A program made the position numbers and the translations under genes. Below, one piece after another: positions 4,969 through 6,204 of a stretch of DNA of 6,204 nt; position 1 is the stretch's first letter, and each line of letters starts with the position of its first letter. Source of the stretch: JBCDBY01 sp039182715 (GTDB taxonomy: Bacteria > Planctomycetota > PLA2); the NCBI GenBank assembly GCA_039182715.1, contig JBCDBY010000278.1:1-6204 (forward strand). The letters are read 5' to 3'. The notes under the pieces are model-generated. The model searched no databases, was not told where the DNA came from, and saw nothing but the letters and a program-made list of their open reading frames with translations.

Positions 4969-6099
4969 ATGCATCGAATGCTCGCTCTCGGTCTCGGCCT
5001 CCTGCTCGCCTCCGTCGCGGTGTCGGACGACACTCGCAAAGAGTACGAGCAGCGGCTCGCGTCGCTGTCCCAGGACGATGCGATCGCGCAGTACAGGCTG
5101 TCGCTCTGGTGTCAGGAGAAGGGCCTCAAGATCGAGGCGCGTCGCCACCAGCGCATCGTCGTCACGCTGCAGCCCGACCATCGCGCCGCGCGCCGCGCGC
5201 TCGGCTTCGAGAAGGTCCACGGCCGCTGGGTCGCGGGCAAGGACAAGATGCGCGCCAAGGGGTTCGTGAAGCACGACGGCGTCTGGCTGACGCCGGAGGA
5301 GTACCGCCACTACGCGGCCGACGAGGTCGCCGAGGCGGAAGCGAAGGCGGCGCGCCGCGTCGGCAACCAGGCGATCAAGATGGCGTGGCGCAAGGATCCG
5401 CGCGAGCGGCAGCGCGCCATGGGCATGATCGAGCAGATCGACGCGAAGCACCGGTTGCGTCCGCTCGCCATCGCCGCGCGCATCAACTATCCGGACGTGC
5501 GCATGCAGGCGGTCAAGGGCCTCGGGGCGCTCAACTCCGAGGACTCGCTGCCGCCGCTCTACAAGCGCGCGATCTTCGACCGCGACGAGTCGATCCGCAA
5601 GGCGGCCGTCGAGGCGATCAAGCAGATCGACGCGAAGGGCAAGATCGGCCCGTTCGTGCGTGCGCTGGGCTCGTCCTTCGACACCGTGCGACTGCATGCC
5701 GTGCAGGCGCTCGGTGCGCTCGGCGACACCGCGGCGGTCGGCCCGCTCGTGGCGCGCTACTCGGTCGGCGGCGGCAGCGGTCAGGCGGTCTACCTCGCGC
5801 AGACCACCCAGGTCAGCTACGTGCAGGACTTCGACGTGGAGGTGGCGCAGACCTCGTTCATTGCCGACCCGGTCATCGGCGTCGTGCAGGACGGCATCGT
5901 GCACGCCTTCCGGACGCTCTCGATCAACGGTTTCTACGAGGTCTACGAGAAGCCCGCGCTCGCCGATGCGCTGGGCGCGCTGACGGGCAAGGACTTCGGC
6001 CAGCACCCGGAGAAGTGGGTGGAGTGGTACAAGGCCGAGCAGCAGGCGAAGCTCCGCGAGCGCCAGCGGCGCCAGCACGAGCGGGTCTCCGGGTCCTGA
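4969..6099 (+). CDS. Secreted TPR/HEAT-repeat protein of planctomycete type (376 aa)
   Basis: The N-terminus is a signal peptide (hydrophobic core about residues 4-18, likely cut near 'AVS-DD'), so the protein is probably exported. Residues about 25-80 form a TPR-like helical pair ('AQYRLSLWCQEKGLKIEA', 'LQPDHRAARRALGF'). Then come two G-x-W motifs: 'HGRWVAGKDKM' (Trp87) and 'DGVWLTPEEY' (Trp106). After a charged helix, about four HEAT-like helix pairs span 145-265, for example 'VRMQAVKGLGAL', 'SIRKAAVEAIKQI' and 'TVRLHAVQALGALGD'. Residues about 266-327 break the pattern: a Gly/Ser stretch, then strand-like sequence ('VSYVQDFDVEVAQ', 'IADPVIGVVQDGIV') that no HEAT repeat explains. The end has 'LTGKDFG' and Trp350/Trp353, then a charged coiled tail. 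No catalytic motif is seen, so a binding or scaffold role is likely. The start is set by GGAG seven bases upstream. The gene diverges from the minus-strand operon and has its own terminator. Confidence 0.92.
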   Translation: MHRMLALGLGLLLASVAVSDDTRKEYEQRLASLSQDDAIAQYRLSLWCQEKGLKIEARRHQRIVVTLQPDHRAARRALGFEKVHGRWVAGKDKMRAKGFVKHDGVWLTPEEYRHYAADEVAEAEAKAARRVGNQAIKMAWRKDPRERQRAMGMIEQIDAKHRLRPLAIAARINYPDVRMQAVKGLGALNSEDSLPPLYKRAIFDRDESIRKAAVEAIKQIDAKGKIGPFVRALGSSFDTVRLHAVQALGALGDTAAVGPLVARYSVGGGSGQAVYLAQTTQVSYVQDFDVEVAQTSFIADPVIGVVQDGIVHAFRTLSINGFYEVYEKPALADALGALTGKDFGQHPEKWVEWYKAEQQAKLRERQRRQHERVSGS

Positions 6100-6112
6100 G
6101 CCTCGATTGGCC

Positions 6113-6134
6113 ACAGAAACACAGAAACACAGAA
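6113..6134 (+). repeat. 8-base tandem repeat ACAGAAAC, 2.75 copies
   Basis: ACAGAAAC occurs at 6113-6120 and 6121-6128, with a partial third copy, ACAGAA, at 6129-6134. The third unit runs into the 5' arm of the intrinsic terminator. Similar CACAGA-type short repeats are, from memory, common in intergenic DNA of several environmental bacterial phyla, so this may be one example of a dispersed element. Confidence 0.75.
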
Positions 6135-6164
6135 GGGCTGCGGGAAGTCATCCGCAGCCCTTCT
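6131..6164 (+). terminator. Intrinsic terminator of the TPR/HEAT gene
   Basis: A perfect 13-bp stem (6131-6143 with 6152-6164, core GGGCTGCGG / CCGCAGCCC) has an 8-base loop GAAGTCAT and is followed by TTGATTT on the plus strand. It starts 31 bases after the TGA of the TPR/HEAT gene. On the minus strand the stem is followed by TGTGTTTCTGTGTTTCTG, so it may also work for a gene arriving from the right. The remaining 40 bases to the window end hold no feature I can support. Confidence 0.9.
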
Positions 6165-6204
6165 TGATTTGATTCGGATCGACCGGCGACCCCGGCTTCC
6201 GAAC

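Noticed and set aside
4717..6114. 465-codon minus-strand open frame
   Set aside because: It is the mirror of the well-supported TPR/HEAT gene and also crosses the intergenic hairpins and the gluzincin start. Its product is a repetitive Leu/Arg/Val/Asp sequence with no recognisable motif.
3435..6167. 910-codon plus-strand open frame
   Set aside because: It runs antisense to the gluzincin gene, through the intergenic region, and then out of frame through the TPR/HEAT gene. It has Arg/Gly/Ala-rich composition and no domain.
1..6204. CRISPR array, transposon, tRNA/rRNA gene, toxin-antitoxin or phage-defence system
   Set aside because: I found no spaced direct repeats, transposase, cloverleaf-like gene or defence domain. 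RNase D and MBL-fold proteins are ordinary cellular families and do not by themselves indicate defence.

Overview
This is a compact, GC-rich bacterial window in which almost every base is coding. The style points to a planctomycete or a close relative. It has three HEAT-type helical-repeat proteins, one of them a secreted HExxH (DUF1570-like) protein with a HEAT tail, and a secreted TPR/HEAT protein carrying the paired 'G-x-W' motif seen in that phylum. The taxonomic assignment is inference from protein style, not from a marker gene.

Layout. Positions 1-726 (+) hold the 3' part of a helical-repeat protein that enters from the left edge. It converges with a run of four minus-strand genes, read from high to low coordinates: a secreted gluzincin-like HEAT protein (4823-3120), ribonuclease D (3095-1992), a PqqB-like metallo-beta-lactamase-fold hydrolase (1940-1197) and a small membrane-anchored protein (1196-723). 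Gaps between them are 24, 51 and 0 bases, so they probably form one operon. The last gene and the left-hand plus-strand gene share a four-base CTAG that holds both stop codons.

A 145-base divergent intergenic region (4824-4968) separates the operon from a secreted TPR/HEAT protein on the plus strand (4969-6099). This region is rich in inverted repeats. One 8-bp stem covers the Shine-Dalgarno of the downstream gene, and its loop is complementary to an upstream segment that can also form its own hairpin. This is the strongest candidate for undescribed regulation here. The plus-strand gene ends in a short 8-base tandem repeat that runs into a 13-bp intrinsic terminator.

How the genes might work together: the only firmly assignable activities are 3'-5' exoribonuclease (RNase D) and a zinc-dependent MBL-fold hydrolase of unknown substrate. 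The DUF1570-like protein and both flanking repeat proteins look like envelope or secreted factors. I see no phage, CRISPR, transposon or recognisable defence system. The novelty lies in unassigned planctomycete-type families and in the regulatory intergenic region.
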